This document shows, piece by piece, positions 47,358 to 59,500 of a stretch of DNA of 64,000 bases. The notes beneath the pieces are model-generated. The model was given only the letters and a program-made list of their open reading frames with translations, did not search any database and was not told the DNA's origin. The stretch is taken from assembly GCA_008508345.1 (NCBI GenBank), contig QNGE01000961.1, positions 46,067-110,066 of the forward strand. The letters are read 5' to 3'. This stretch comes from Paragonimus westermani. Taxonomy: Eukaryota > Platyhelminthes > Trematoda > Plagiorchiida > Troglotrematidae. How positions within the stretch are numbered: the first letter of the stretch is position 1; every line of letters begins with the position of its first letter. A program made the position numbers and the translations under genes.

Positions 47358-47815
47358 CTAATGTTCTGCTTGGTAAGATAAAGTTCCCACGGACTATGAG
47401 TAAATTCTAATTGAGGTTCAACGTTTGGCTAGTATTTGAGGTTTACCATCAACTTATATGGTTATTTGCTAGGTAACTGTTCAAAGATTTGATCAGTACT
47501 TACAGAATTTAAAACACTTTTTCTGTTAAGGATTTGAATAAGGAAGACAATAAGCTGATATATCCAAGTTTTTGGACAAATTTTGTTGTATCTTTATAAG
47601 TGCACACAACGGATCATATATGTGTCAAAATGAGAAGGCAAACTAGATACCACATATTCCAAATGAATTAAACTTGGAGAGAATTCCTATTCGAGAGATC
47701 ATTGGCTGGGGTTAACAAGAGAGTTACTCTGCCTCTTCTCTAGGTGACTGGACAAATAGGGCTCCACTCATGAACGAATGTGGGCGAGCGTTCACGTATG
47801 ATAATTTGATCGTGG
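47358..47815. other. No gene seen
   Basis: AT-rich sequence between the candidate exon and a SINE relic; nothing recognised. Confidence 0.4.
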
Positions 47816-47982
47816 CTTACATTAGATCAGTGACGCAGTGGTCAACACGGTTGCGCCTCAAAAGAATGGTCAGAGTTATATTCTACTGACAAACCCTAAA
47901 AGGGGGATACTCAAGTCCACTACATTTATGAGAAGTCTATGGAAATGCGAAAGCTGTGGTCTATTGTGAGTGATGTTGGTTA
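47816..47982 (+). mobile_element. Decayed ribozyme-SINE copy
   Basis: Box A region TGACGCAGTGGTCAACACGG, GGTTGCGCCTCA, a ribozyme relic with CTGACAA (from 47886) and a possible small stem II CCC-TAAAA-GGG, then a tail with GAAGTCTATGGAAATGCGAAAG and GTGAGTGATG. Box B and stem I are lost. It ends about 30 bp before a Penelope-like fragment. Confidence 0.6.
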
Positions 47983-48011
47983 TATAAACGGCTGTTTGTG
48001 AGCACACAAAA

Positions 48012-48105
48012 CGGGTCTAAACCGTCGGATTCACATGTTAAAGCTGTTAGTATTCGAAGGTTCAAACCCACGTTGTGTGTTCAGAAACAGTTGTTGTTAG
48101 AGTGG
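48012..48105 (+). pseudogene. Penelope-like element fragment (C-terminal end)
   Basis: The frame with SDSHVKAVSIRRFKPTLCVQ and KQLLLEW matches the conserved C-terminal end after GIY-YIG; the copy at 19885 has AVRLHNPDLCSQKKFVQ and that at 34985 has SEAVLIKRHAPAPC at this place. No catalytic region is visible upstream, so only the 3' end is left. Confidence 0.5.
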
Positions 48106-48696
48106 AGACAAATATTGCAAACCTACATACTTGGCTATCTCTGGCGTCCCTGTGGCTTTCTCATGTTAATATACAAATGATTTAACATGTAAACTCGTAA
48201 CGATACATCGAAACTTTCTGACACATAAATCTTTTGATGTTGGTCTATTTACTTCATTCAAAGTTGCATGGTCTTCCCAAATTGAACACTAGTTGATGCT
48301 CCTGACTTTCCTGTTGTACGCAAAAAAGACTGAATGGTCGTCACCCAAGGTGATTGACTGACAGGAAATTGTTAATTAATTGTTAGGTGCGTGAGTTAAC
48401 GACAAAGAATGAAAATCTTTCTGGTTTTAAAATGGTAGTGACGCCAAAAGTTTTGTTCTTTTTCGACATCTCCACCAGCATTGGTCCATTGTTGAAAACA
48501 TTTTTCTCCATAGTTATCGCTGACCTACCGCAACGGATGCTTTAATCTTTAATGGACGTTGAGCATTGTATCAAGGAATACCTCCTGGTAGACAGTTTGT
48601 GTTACCAAATGGTTGCCTGTGAAGTCGTTTTGTGTCGTATGGACGAAATTGTGCAAGCTATACTTTTATATAACTTTTCAACTAGTGTCAACTTAC
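48106..48696. other. No gene seen
   Basis: No feature recognised between the Penelope-like fragment and the next exon candidate. Confidence 0.4.
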
Positions 48697-48959
48697 TCAG
48701 TTTTTCTCCCTGAACAACTTGCTCTATTGTTAAGATTCTCAGAAAGACTACTTTTGCGAATTCATCAGCCGTTTTTGAACAGCGGGATACGCAGGTCGCT
48801 ACAGTTGGCAGTGCACCCCTGATAATTTCGATCGATTGAACCAGATAATCACCACACACTCTCCAATAATAACGCTTGTATCGGTGACTGGACGTCTCTG
48901 GAGAACATCTACAATTCCGTAGCTTACATCTGTCTGTGTACTTGTCAGCACAGCTCCGG
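48697..48959 (-). CDS. Possible internal exon, unknown product
   Basis: The minus strand has an acceptor CTTCTCTCAAAACAG and a perfect-intron donor (CTGA|GTAAGT). The frame, part of a 140-codon open stretch, includes KYTDRCKLRNCRCSPETSS and YYWRVCGDYLVQSIEIIRGA. It lies upstream of, and on the same strand as, 46983-47357, but it exits in phase 1 and does not join that exon in frame at its best acceptor. Unrecognised. Confidence 0.22.
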
Positions 48960-50462
48960 CTGTTTTGAGAGAAGGTTAACTTTGCCTCTGGTCGATAATG
49001 CAAGTTGTGGATGTCAAACGACATGCTTATTCAATAAACACGAACTCGGTAAACAACCACTATTTTATCGTGAGCTGCATTTTGTCCAAAGACACAGGGT
49101 AGTCTCAACAGTGTGACTTACATAGAATAGTCGCCGGTTCATCCAAACTTCCATTTGTTGGATAACCTTTCTACGTTGAAAAATAAGTCCGAAATAAGAC
49201 AGTCAGCAAAGTGACAGGAATAATTTGACCACAAAAGCAACAGCCGTAAGAATTTCAATATTATTGTTGAACTAATAATTTTGCACTCAACTTGGTGCCG
49301 AAAATAAAGGTATTTGAAACACTGCTGATCACGACAGGCTTGACGTGTTGGCTTGTTGTAGTTTACTTAGTCCACTTGCTGTCAGGAAAACCAATAATTT
49401 CTACTACTATCTGGTGCACCCTGTTTGTTGGAGATGTATGGTTGACTTCATATCTAATTTGCGTTGCAAGCAACAATAAGCGTCTATCTCATATGTTTAC
49501 ACTTGGGGGCGGGTACTCAAACCACTGCTCAGTCCTGATGTGTACCGATTAATTAGACAGATATTTGGGCCAAGGTTTTTATTTTCATAGTTCATATGGA
49601 TAGTTCTCTGTGGATTCCAAAATACCCAAGACAATATACCCCTGTTTTAACCAAGCCTATGAAGGTGAGTGGATGTTCTGTAATGGCCTCAGTAATAAAA
49701 ATTATTTGAAGAAAACGCACTCATCAAAATAATAGTTTACACTGCGTAAACAGTTTCATGATTTTGACTGTACATATTTTAATTTTAGGTTTGCTGCAAA
49801 GACATTGTTCAGGATGTTTTATAACGGAATTTAAACGATGGAGCATCAACAAATAAGTGTACTATAGACAGGAGTTGGTCTGTATTATACTGACGATTCA
49901 GCAGGCACTTTGAAACAACTAGATAATTTTCCCGACAGTTCAATGAATATAACCAGGAATTTCTAAAGCCAGTGTACCAATAGCAAACTCTGCGAAAACA
50001 GAAGGTAGTTGATTAGTTGTGTGGGCTTTCAGAAAAAAGTACACTGGGTCGAACGTTTGACTGAACTTCAGTAGCATGCGGTGACCCAGACAGGAAAGGG
50101 AAATTTCTGGATGTACAACGAAGTAAGCAGTTTATGTGATTACCGATTCAATAGGTGTGAGAGCTGAATACGGATGTTTACTAATGAGATACCGGGGTGA
50201 AAAACGTATTCAGGCGGTCAGGTGTAAAGTTAGACGTGACTCAAATGTGGAAAATCTGGGCTTCGGCTAGATCTGAATCAGTGACAGAAACCGCGTGCCC
50301 AGACGTTGCGAGACCTTTATCGGCTGAGCCGTGAAGCCAGATAAGTGGTGTTCACGTCAGTGAGTGATTTTTAGACCTCCAAACTATTTGCAGCAAGTTG
50401 TGCGGTAGTAAAGATAGAACATTACTGTCAAAGCTGCCAAGCCAGTCGGCATCACCAGATTA
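48960..50462. other. No certain gene
   Basis: A plus-strand frame at 49292-49552 has two strongly hydrophobic segments (LITTGLTCWLVVVYLVHLL and TLFVGDVWLTSYLICVA), but no family or convincing splice sites. Nothing else was seen. Confidence 0.35.
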
Positions 50463-50466
50463 CTAG
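50463..50466 (+). repeat. 4-bp target duplication CTAG, left copy
   Basis: CTAG here and at 50997-51000 flank the candidate LTR exactly. Four bases alone are weak evidence; the fit comes from the TG and CA ends next to them. Confidence 0.5.
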
Positions 50467-50996
50467 TGTGGTGGATTGCCAGGTCGGGGGTGCGAGTTTT
50501 CGAACGCTCAGCCGAATACCTCAACGTGGGGGGGAGGTACGTTCGAAAACCTGCCGCGATCGGATCAAGGCCAACGTGCGCGACCGGATGAGTCATTGCT
50601 CGACTAGATCGGACCAACAGGCGAGGCAGGGCAGGCGAAATACGACAGACGGCCAGATCGGAGGCGTGGTTTTTCCAACATTCAGAGGAACATCTCGACA
50701 CAATGTTGGAATACGGTCAAGGCCAACACTGGGTGGATGGCGGACAGCACGAGCAGCCGGACGAGCCATCGCGCAACGAAATCGGACAAACAGACGAGGA
50801 ATGGCAAGCGAAAAACCCTCCGATAGAAGGCACCGGTCACGCACGTAAACCGGTTAGAAGTGCACACGACGTGTGAACGGAAACCGGGGGGTGCTGCGGG
50901 TTGGAATTGCGACTTATAAACGAGAGAGCGCGCGTTGCATGTGACTAGCGGTTTGGACAATAAAGATTGTGCTTTATTGGACGCCTTCTCGCTACA
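50467..50996 (+). mobile_element. Candidate solo LTR (Ty3-like)
   Basis: A 530-bp GC-rich island in AT-rich DNA that starts TGTGGTGG and ends CGCTACA, the TG...CA form of LTR ends, between CTAG repeats. Near its 3' end it has TATAAA (50915-50920) and AATAAA (50959-50964), the spacing expected for U3 and R. The U3 part contains an imperfect internal duplication: TCAAGGCCAAC at 50565 and 50717, and ATCGGACCAACAGGCGAGG at 50608 with a close copy at 50781. Open frames on both strands here are by-products of high GC. No gag or pol sequence adjoins it, so the internal part was probably lost by recombination between LTRs. Confidence 0.65.
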
Positions 50997-51000
50997 CTAG

Positions 51001-52704
51001 TATGCAGGGACTGGAACGTCCTTCATATACATGTGTGTCTTTAAGAACAAAAAATAGATTTGTGCGGTTTAAAAGTGCAGTCATTCGATCTAACGGATTA
51101 TTTTCCACCGTTAATTGCGCACCGTTTAAAGCAGTGGAATAGATAATGTTTTTAGATCCTGAGTACATGAGGGTCTTTGTTGTTATAGGCTGAACGATTA
51201 AACGTATCTTAGTTTCAGAAATAGCACACTGAAGGCATGTTTAACTACAGGAATTTACAAGCACATTCAGGCAACCAGTAATAAGTGAATGCCAACAAGT
51301 GATAAATAGTAAATGTTCAAAAGACGTCCCACCTAAAAATGGCCTTTCTAATATCTTACGTTTTAAAGGTCTGACCATCGACCTTAATCAAAGTCACAGA
51401 GTACTTCACAAAATTATATTAAAGCCAAGGTTTCGGGCGCGATTTTACAAAAGAAATGAACATTTTCTGTAGGCGCCTAAAATTGCAAAAGATACACTCT
51501 GGGAAGCTTAAGCTATTCATTATTGGTTAAGCAAATAATTCGGTATATTGGACGAAAACTGTATTGTGACATTACAATGCAACCATTTCAGTGCAGTGTG
51601 GAGTAAGCCAGCTTAAGAGGAGGTACAGTCCCCAATATTGACTATGACTGTTTACGGACGGCCTGCACGTCATATGCAAACGGTAGCAAGAGTGTCCCCT
51701 GACATTTATCCCAAGATTATTAGACGACGTCCATCAACAGCGATTTCACTGCATGGGTACATCAATTTTCGACTACCTTTCTAACTGTTAAATCTAGAAA
51801 GCTTTGTATGGCATCAGACCTGCTTAGTGAGCTGACCAAGTCAACAGAAAAATGTTTGGTTGCACATGCCGTGTCTTCGCCACTTTAGTAACGCGCCACA
51901 TACAGTTGCAATGCTAAAATGTTCAACGTTCATCAAGCTATGGAGTCGAGAAGAACAAAAGACGTAGACTTGTAAACCCGTGAGAACAAGAACACATTTA
52001 ACCTTTCAAAGAGATAAATCTATCCTCACTAGTGAAGATCACGGTGACCCAGTTATCAAAAAACCGACTCTCATTGGGTTCCGGCTGTGAAATTCTTGGC
52101 CTTCCTCATAATCGCGTCAGTGGTTAGCTAAAATGGATACTTCTGTCTAACAGTTAGACTTCAAAGTTGATCTGTCCAAAATACGCCTTTCTTTCCAGAT
52201 CAAGCCTCCGGTTTTATTATAATTAAGTAGTCAGGTGTCGGGCCTCCATAAATATTGAGCTAGCACTAAGAAATTACCATGGGGACTCTGTGAAAGGCTG
52301 CCTTCCAGTGTTATCTACGTGCTTGCGCACTCTTCTACACAGTTTTTTTTGAGTTCTTACTCCACATTTTTTCATTTGTCAACTTCTTTTTTAAAGTGTA
52401 CCAGACGAGAATGAAGAACGCTGGCACACTATTGAGTTCGACTACCCAGCCCGTTTAGTGTTAACTCCACAGCTCAAATGCATCTCACCAAACGCCGAAA
52501 CACTGCCCTACTAAAACACACTCACAGTGCCGAATCCACAATACGAAGCACACCTACGATGATTAGAATAACGCTGTTAAGACGGTGATGGACAAACAGT
52601 TTTGTGAAAGTAAGCCTGCGTAAACCCAATGCTCTCGAGAAGACCGGGCAGTACGTAGTCCGCTCACGCGAGTTTGTGGTTGGGCTTTCAATTATGACTG
52701 ATCG
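51001..52704. other. No gene seen
   Basis: No coding or repeat features that I can support. Confidence 0.4.
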
Positions 52705-52925
52705 ATCACGCCTATTGGGATGCCAATGGCTTTCTAGTTAACACGCTAGTTCCAAAAACATGAGAGCCGGAGTGCAAATTTCAGCTAGGACAAAGATATG
52801 CAATATTGATGGACACTAAAAAGAGCGGAACTCGTGTCCGGTGCTTCCTCATGAATTGCGTCAGCCGAAATGCTGATCTGAATGCAACGACTGTGATCAA
52901 ACCTGAATGATGTTCGATCCGAAAT
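52705..52925 (+). mobile_element. Decayed ribozyme-SINE copy
   Basis: Follows the complete unit from the end of the linker through the tail: CCAATGGC and GTTAACACG in the head, GCCGGAGTGCAAATTTC in place of box B, AAAGATATGCAATATTGATGG in place of stem I and core, GGAACTCGTGTC for GAAACTCGAGTC, then a tail ending near GTGATCAAACCTGAATGATG. The core is not functional. Confidence 0.65.
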
Positions 52926-53470
52926 TATTAAATTCCCGGAAATTCAATGAAGACAGTTCAAACCTGTCGATAAAAAGACCAAAGTATATGACGAAGAAAA
53001 GTGTTCTGTTTTGGTTCAAAAAAATTAATGTGAACATGCAAAAGTTTCTCTTTTACATAATTACAAAACAGGGTATTTAAATGGGCAAAACCAATTTAAC
53101 ATTCGCGTAATTTTTGATACGGTTAGTTCTTGGGCAAATTTAGAAACAATTTTAAGCGAGAGTGTTATCAAAGTATGCTTGGACAGCTATAACAAGTCTA
53201 TCACACCTCCTCGCTCAGTGCGGCTGGACCATACTCAGACAGTTTTCGTCCCCATTTTCTAGCACGTTGACTTGAAGTGCCTCGCGTCGATGATTGGTTG
53301 AACGTTTGACCAATCCTTAGTTTTAATTCGTTTGCCACTTTGCTAATTTTGAATGTTCGCCCAAAACGCCATTCCACACTGGATTTTATGGTGAGGCAAG
53401 AGTATCACCACGTTCACACACAGGCTACGTTATTTGGTGAATCAGTCAGTTAGACTGCATAAGCTACAAA

Positions 53471-53581
53471 ATGCCATTTCGCCGCCGGGCATACAATTTT
53501 ATGTTGGATGATGGTCTAGACACAAGGATACCGGTCTATAGTGATGAAGTGTTTAAACAAGGAATACACTTTTGTGCAAAA
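53471..53581 (+). CDS. NOS1AP-like: First coding exon of a NOS1AP (CAPON) homologue
   Basis: NOS1AP is a PTB-domain adaptor that links neuronal nitric oxide synthase and other partners to signalling and to the Scribble polarity complex in the cytoplasm. The ATG at 53471 opens 37 codons ending at AAAA|GTAAGT (donor 53582). The residues LDDGLDTRIPVYSDEVF and KQGIHFCAK match the family N-terminus, where a DDG, a RIPL/V, a D-x-F and a GI-x-F-x-AK stand at the same spacing directly before the YxGS of the PTB domain. The exon border after AK, in phase 0, fits the start of that domain. The next exon (beginning with the PTB strand) was not found in the remaining 10 kb, so the first intron is probably long. 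The best supported host exon in the window. Confidence 0.85.
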
Positions 53582-55794
53582 GTAAGTCTTACGCCCAATG
53601 CTGTCTTTACGAGCGTGTGTATCGGCAAAAATTTATTGCAAAAAAAGAACAGTAGAGCGCTAGTGAAGAATAACCATGAAAGACATTAGTTTTGTGATGA
53701 GTTTTTTGAAATGGTACAAGTTATTTTCGTTTCAGCGATTTGTGCATGCAGTAGATCACCTAATTATCATTAGCGGTGTTATTGTTATTAAACTTACAAG
53801 ATCGTGCAATAAGTGAACTGTGTCCGGTTGAGAGGTTTAATTCTGTTGTCAGCTAAATTGAACCACGGTTTGAAACAGACGAAATCTGCCTCGGAACACA
53901 TACTAGGCGTTTGTCTTATTTTGAATTTTTCGGAGAAGTATTTGTGGGAGTATCAGTGATCTGTACAAATAAACTAGAAGGTATAATACACGATTTTATA
54001 CTTTTCATTAGAAGCATTCAAGCGAAAATGTCAAGTTCAAGTCATATACAAAGATGGTGTCTGTGGTGGACGACCGACAGTGTTTGCAATGTTCTACTAG
54101 CAGCGCAGTGATTTATTTACTCAAATAATTGTGTTCAGCCAAATCAGATCAAAACCGACTCTTGTTTATTCGTTCAGACTGAAGCATCTGCAAGTAGCTT
54201 CACGATTTTTTTGTGTTTATTCAATTTCGCACAACAATTCCGTTTCGGGAAAATTGTGATGGTAACTCATCTGTGATCATCGCACTGCATCACGAGAAGT
54301 ATCTGCCAACATCTTTCAAAAATCATTCAACCTGAGCGAAAGTGCCCGATGATAACGCTTTATAACGCACATAATTGGTCGACTAACCTTTGTGTTTTAA
54401 GAAACACATGGGTAGGGGGAACGACACTGCCCTTGAATGTTTCCCTTCTTTTCTTCACGAACTAAACTTAACTAACTAGCTCACTTTGGCTTGCCAACTA
54501 GAAAGCATCCATCACAGGCGCATAAGCTGACGTTAATAATCGCGTGCTTCACTCCAGCAGTCACTATCGAAGCAGCGGACAGTCGCTTCTACCAAATCAG
54601 CATTCAGCACACCAGGAATTCCTACCCAAGACTCCCGAGCTGGTGTCATCCTCACAACTCAAACACCATCTGGCTTGAGTTTACGCCCATAATTCTTCGA
54701 ATATTGTGACGGTATCCGAAATAGTTAGCTATGCTAAGACAGACTGCTTAGAAAAGTACTTTACTCACTCCTATTCGTCACCTGTGGGTACTCGATATTT
54801 TTCCCACTAAGAACAACCAACTAACCGACTTCACCCGGTGGAAGACAAGACACGATAGGTGAAAAAAATAAAACAGATAATTTATTACGACCCAAGGTAA
54901 CATTGACTCTACGGTCCGGTGATTATTCTCTGGGACTAACCATCTGACACTTAAACGTGATATGTTGGAATCAGCAACGTGCATCGTAACGACGTAATTC
55001 ATCCAGGACGAACTAGCAGTTGATTTTTGCTTCAGCAATCAACTGCATGAAATGTTAGCCAACAAGACAATCGCTGGTCGTTTGCCACAGCGGACACCGA
55101 GACGTCCGTAAGCCAAACTCCGAGTGAGGTGGGCAAAAAGCTCAAAAGATTGTTAAGTCTGCCATCATATGCCTGTGGTTTTTCATTTGTTGCAAATAAG
55201 ACCTCTCATAGTGAATTTTTATTCCTAATAAAACTGTTGGTTTCCTTTCTAGCTGTACGAATAAAGTAGTTGTCCCGGACTCAGTCAATAATTAAATTAA
55301 TTGATTAACACACTTATGGCAATCATTTTTAATACTTCTTAAAAATGGACACTATTTCTGTTGCTGAGGCAACATTTCCCACCTCCGTCAAAACCGAGAT
55401 CTTTTGTTATGGTTTACGTGTCATGAAGATAAAAGAAATATGTGGGGACAAATCCGTATGAAACGTATTATTCTGGGATACGGGGTTGTGGTAACCAAAT
55501 ACTGTGTGTTATCACGTAACCAGGTTACGTTCAAAGTAAATGGTTCACATACGATACTGTGTTTCATTGATACCTGATTTCTGTTAGCCAACATGAAAAC
55601 TAGTAAAAAAAAATATTCGGAAAATTGTTCGTTGATGTGAAACAGTTTTACCGAGTGGAATACTTCATGTATTTGCCATGTTCAACGTAACCGAAATAGG
55701 CCGCATCGCAGTTCATCCAAAGTTTGTTTCACACAACGTTATTCATGTTGTAGACATGCGAACTGAAGATGAGTTGCTTTTGATTACAACTCGC
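53582..55794. other. Probably first intron of the NOS1AP-like gene
   Basis: It starts with GTAAGT after the exon. No further PTB-like exon was recognised. Plus-strand frames at 53911-54111 and 54491-54709 have no family resemblance. Confidence 0.5.
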
Positions 55795-55950
55795 ACACTC
55801 TTTTATAAACTTCTCAACCAGCTTCTTTCGAAAAGAGGCTTGCTACTCATGCGTATCCTTGTCATAACCGAGATATGAACTCCGACCAAGTTCTCATGGA
55901 GTAACAGTAGTGACCACCATGTCAATAACGTCAGATCAGGCGTGCTAGAA
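55795..55950 (-). mobile_element. Decayed ribozyme-SINE copy without ribozyme
   Basis: On the minus strand: head (GACATGGTGGTCACTACTG, then GAACTTGGTCGGAGTTCATATCTC for box B), GACAAGGATACGCATGAGTAG, then directly the tail start AAGCCTCTTTTCGAAAG. Most of the hammerhead between stem I strands is deleted, which agrees with loss of a hairpin-rich segment. Confidence 0.6.
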
Positions 55951-56400
55951 CTGTTCAATTCAAAAGCTCAGCCACCTTGGCCAATCACCGATAGTCAACT
56001 ATTTTACGCATGTAACCGGGGTGGGAACAGACGAGGGGTGACAATTTCATAGCTAGACATGGTGCAGCTTGTGACATTTTTCGGGAAACTCCTGAAATGT
56101 ATAGATCAGTAGTAAATAAAGTTCCACCAGAAATGTGCCCCAGGAAGCCAAGGGCGAGAGATCCCTGAATGTTTCAACCTGTCCATTTGTTACGCTTGGA
56201 AGTAAACCCTCAGTAAAACACTGATCGCCCAGTAACTTTTAACTAAACACCCTAAACTACATAAACACCAACATCATAATGGGTGGAATCAGAAATCTGA
56301 CGGAAAATTTACCTTAACCATGTGCATAACGTGTGACGGTTTGGTTTTACGTGATGTGAGATTAACGACACACCAAGTGACTTCTTAACCTGCAGACAAT

Positions 56401-56580
56401 GTTGACCATCAGAGAAATGCCGGTGGTGAACATATGCATGACTGATGAACGAAAACGAAATGACTTTAGTCTTGTGACTCTTGTTCACAATAGGCCGGCA
56501 GAAAATTCAATCTAAATATAAAAGCTGCAACTGAATGTAAGTTATTTCACAATCATTTCAACCAATCTCTGTAATTAGGT
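56401..56580 (+). mobile_element. Decayed ribozyme-SINE copy with readable ribozyme core
   Basis: Follows the unit from the end of the head to the tail: CATATGCATGACTGATGA, CACAATAGGCCGGCAGAAAA for the GGCTGGCTGGAAAG region, then ATCTAAATATAAAAGCTGCA and GAATGTAAGT. It is strongly diverged. The ribozyme is listed separately. Confidence 0.55.
56436..56477 (+). ncRNA. Diverged hammerhead with intact core motifs
   Basis: CTGATGA (56442-56448) and GAAA (56457-56460) are both perfect, and GTC precedes the predicted cut at 56471. Stem I CATGA with TTGTG (five pairs, two of them G-U) can still form. Stem II (ACGAAAAC) has lost its pairing, so activity is unlikely. Confidence 0.4.
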
Positions 56581-59500
56581 CCAGTGCCTCGTCGTAACAG
56601 CCAAATTACGACTGGCTAGTTGCTCATTCGACAGAAAGGTTTAACTTGAATTCTTTTTCTCACACAAGTGAGGATCGTGTGACTTCAATCAATAAGATTT
56701 GGTGACAGTGGAATTGAAGGTTTAGCGTCAAATCCAAATATTTGTAGTATTTGCATGAGCAAATGAGAGTGCGGAAACCGAAAATCGGTAGTTGCAATCC
56801 TAGAGGTAATAAACGCCGACATTGTCCAATGTACCAAATTTTCGAATAAACAGCAATTTCCTGATTTCCCGGATGAATTCGGTTAGTGTTTCATGATCAG
56901 TGAGAACATAGTGTGGAGAATGAATTAACCCTATAAGTCTGTTTGAAAAATTCTCAACGTGACTTTTTCTAGTACAAACATAAGACTACCATTTTATTAC
57001 GTTTGGATGTACAATGTTACCAAATCACTTTCAAATGAGTAGTACGCAGATGCGCATCGACCCATCAGTAATCTTTTTCTCCTTAATTTTATGGTGGCAG
57101 TTGGTGAACTTCAAGATTTTTAGTAGCATATAAGAGATAATGTACAGAATTTATTGTGTACGTGAAGTGGGCTGAGGTCCGTTTTACGAGTGTTTGTGTG
57201 TAAGGGGCCTGGAAAATTACCATTTTCCCACTGAATGTATTCACAAAACATTCTTTCTCTTCGCTTGTTTAATTCAACGTCATCGTCCCATGACCCTTCG
57301 TTTACCAGTGCTAGACATCCACCGAAATATCACATCTGATCTAGACCCGATTTGATCTTACGCTGATGAGTTTTCCATCAGATTTCCGGTTCCTTTTTTC
57401 CACTCTTTTTTTACCCGTTGGTTTGTGTTGACTGTTCTGTTTCATTTCTTATCTGCCGAACATTACTGAGAATACACCGTTTCCATTAGGCTTACTGTCG
57501 AAGCAAGTAATGGTATATTGGATCTTTCAGTTATTCACCGTAGTTTACAGCACGATTTTGGTATCAAAACGGATATGTGATGCTGTGTATCGCAATCCTG
57601 CAGACTTCGAGGTTGAAGATTTGGTTGATGTCCTTCCGTGTACTGTGCACAAACACTAGCAATCGTGCTAAACAACAGACGTTACATAAAGGTTTGTGTG
57701 AGAACGTCCGGGCTCACCACTAGCGTCTTCTAATGTACCGTGGGTAGTTCACGTCTTCTTCGGTAGGCTATACATTTCCGTGTAGCAGCCTGGTTCGACT
57801 GTGACTTTCATAGAATGTGCGATATCGCTAGACTGTTTGTACTCGTTCTTTATTATGAGTTGTTGAATACAGACCATATTTTGATTTGTACCCATGTAAA
57901 CATTTGACTGTAAGAAACCAAAGGGAGGCTGGTGACTAAACAGTGTTTTATTTACAACAAATGTTACAAAATCGTAGATTACAATGTGGACCAGTGTGGG
58001 CAGTGGAACTACTATGTTATTTTGTGTAATCAGATCTGAAGTACTGTGAAGAAGGAAGTCTGATTTCTTTCTGGAACTGGAAGTAGAAAACCCTACATGG
58101 AGAAGTTCAAAACAAGCGTCAATTAACCAGGTGCCGGATCAAAGAAAGGCGTCCTGAAAAAAAGTATCAATCGTTGTCAAAAAATTATAGTCATCACGTT
58201 GGGATGCACGTGACTGCTAATCATGAAATGTGTGAGAAGCATTTGTTGACTGCGATCAAACTGTCATCTCGAGAGAACGTGACATCGTTAAGAAAAGAAC
58301 TATATATATTTGTACTAAAGTTTCCAAACATAGGAAGAGACCATCTTCAGTCTAGTCAAGATGTTGTAGATTCTGATAAGTCTGATGCAAACTGTTTTGA
58401 TGATTCCTTTGACGAGATCAAGGTGGATCGCAACGGCATGAGAAACTCTGCATTCCTGCAAAACCTTGTCAGTCTACTCAAAAGATTCTCACTTGCTGCT
58501 CGCTTCTGACCGCTACTGTTGTCGGAACGCTAGTAGTATTGCATTAACAATGACTATATTTACAGACGCGTCCACAGGAAGGGAAAGTGCTCCCGGTCAT
58601 TCAGTGTAACACTTTCCATCCACTGGTAGAGTTGATTCCGGCAAGTCTTACTGGCAGCAAACCACTGATTGCCACGTTCTTCTAAATTTGGGCTTTCCAC
58701 GTTGGTTTGGAACCGATGTTCTGTTCGCCAGCGTATAAAATGGGTCAGAAACACCACCAATGAGGCTAAATTCTTAAGCGGTAGGGTATGTCAGTTGCTA
58801 AATCCTTTCGAAAGGGAAGTCGCATGTACAATCTCAAAGATGCACTTGTTGAGGGTGGGTGAGTTAATTTCGGGACGTTTTTTGTCCAACAGCTGGTTTG
58901 AGGTTTTGGGTGGTTCTTGCATTTTGTGATCTCTACGGTCTGGTTAAGTTTGAAATAACAAATGAAAATAGCTGTGCTAACCGTGACAATAGGAAAAGTT
59001 TGTGGAACTCTCACTCGATGCATCAAAGCCTGAACTCCAAATTTCTAGCTTCACATAGCAATATGGATGCTGAGTTGGTCATATCAACCAGTCTGTGTGC
59101 ACAAATTTTTACTTGTTGCCTTAGTTTGATTACTTTAACGTTGGAACGGATTCACTTGGATGTTACACAATTCGGTGACTATTGGGTTTTCGGTAGACCA
59201 TCGGTTACTTAGTTACATAACAGCGCGTTCAACATTGCTCTGCGAATAAATGAAATCAAATTCAAACTTACACAGATTTGTGCCCAACATGTTCTAGATG
59301 GAAGGGTACTTACTAGCCTGTACTGACAACTCAACGTGTACGGCGCTTCACTGCTAGTCGCAAAGGCTTAAGGATTAAATAACTTTATTTTAGATTATGT
59401 AATCCAACAACTTCTTCCACAATCGCAATTCCAGGGCAGTTGCCCCCTAAGAATGACGATACGGAATACTTTAAAACATTTGGAATGTCCGTGCCAGGGA

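Noticed and set aside
50384..50960. Overlapping open frames of 83 to 126 codons on both strands
   Set aside because: They lie inside the GC-rich candidate LTR, where stop codons are rare on both strands, and none shows a gag, pol or other domain.
58174..58509. 111-codon plus-strand frame, considered as the next NOS1AP exon
   Set aside because: It has no PTB strand or YxGS-like start and no similarity to the NOS1AP carboxy-terminal region that I can see.
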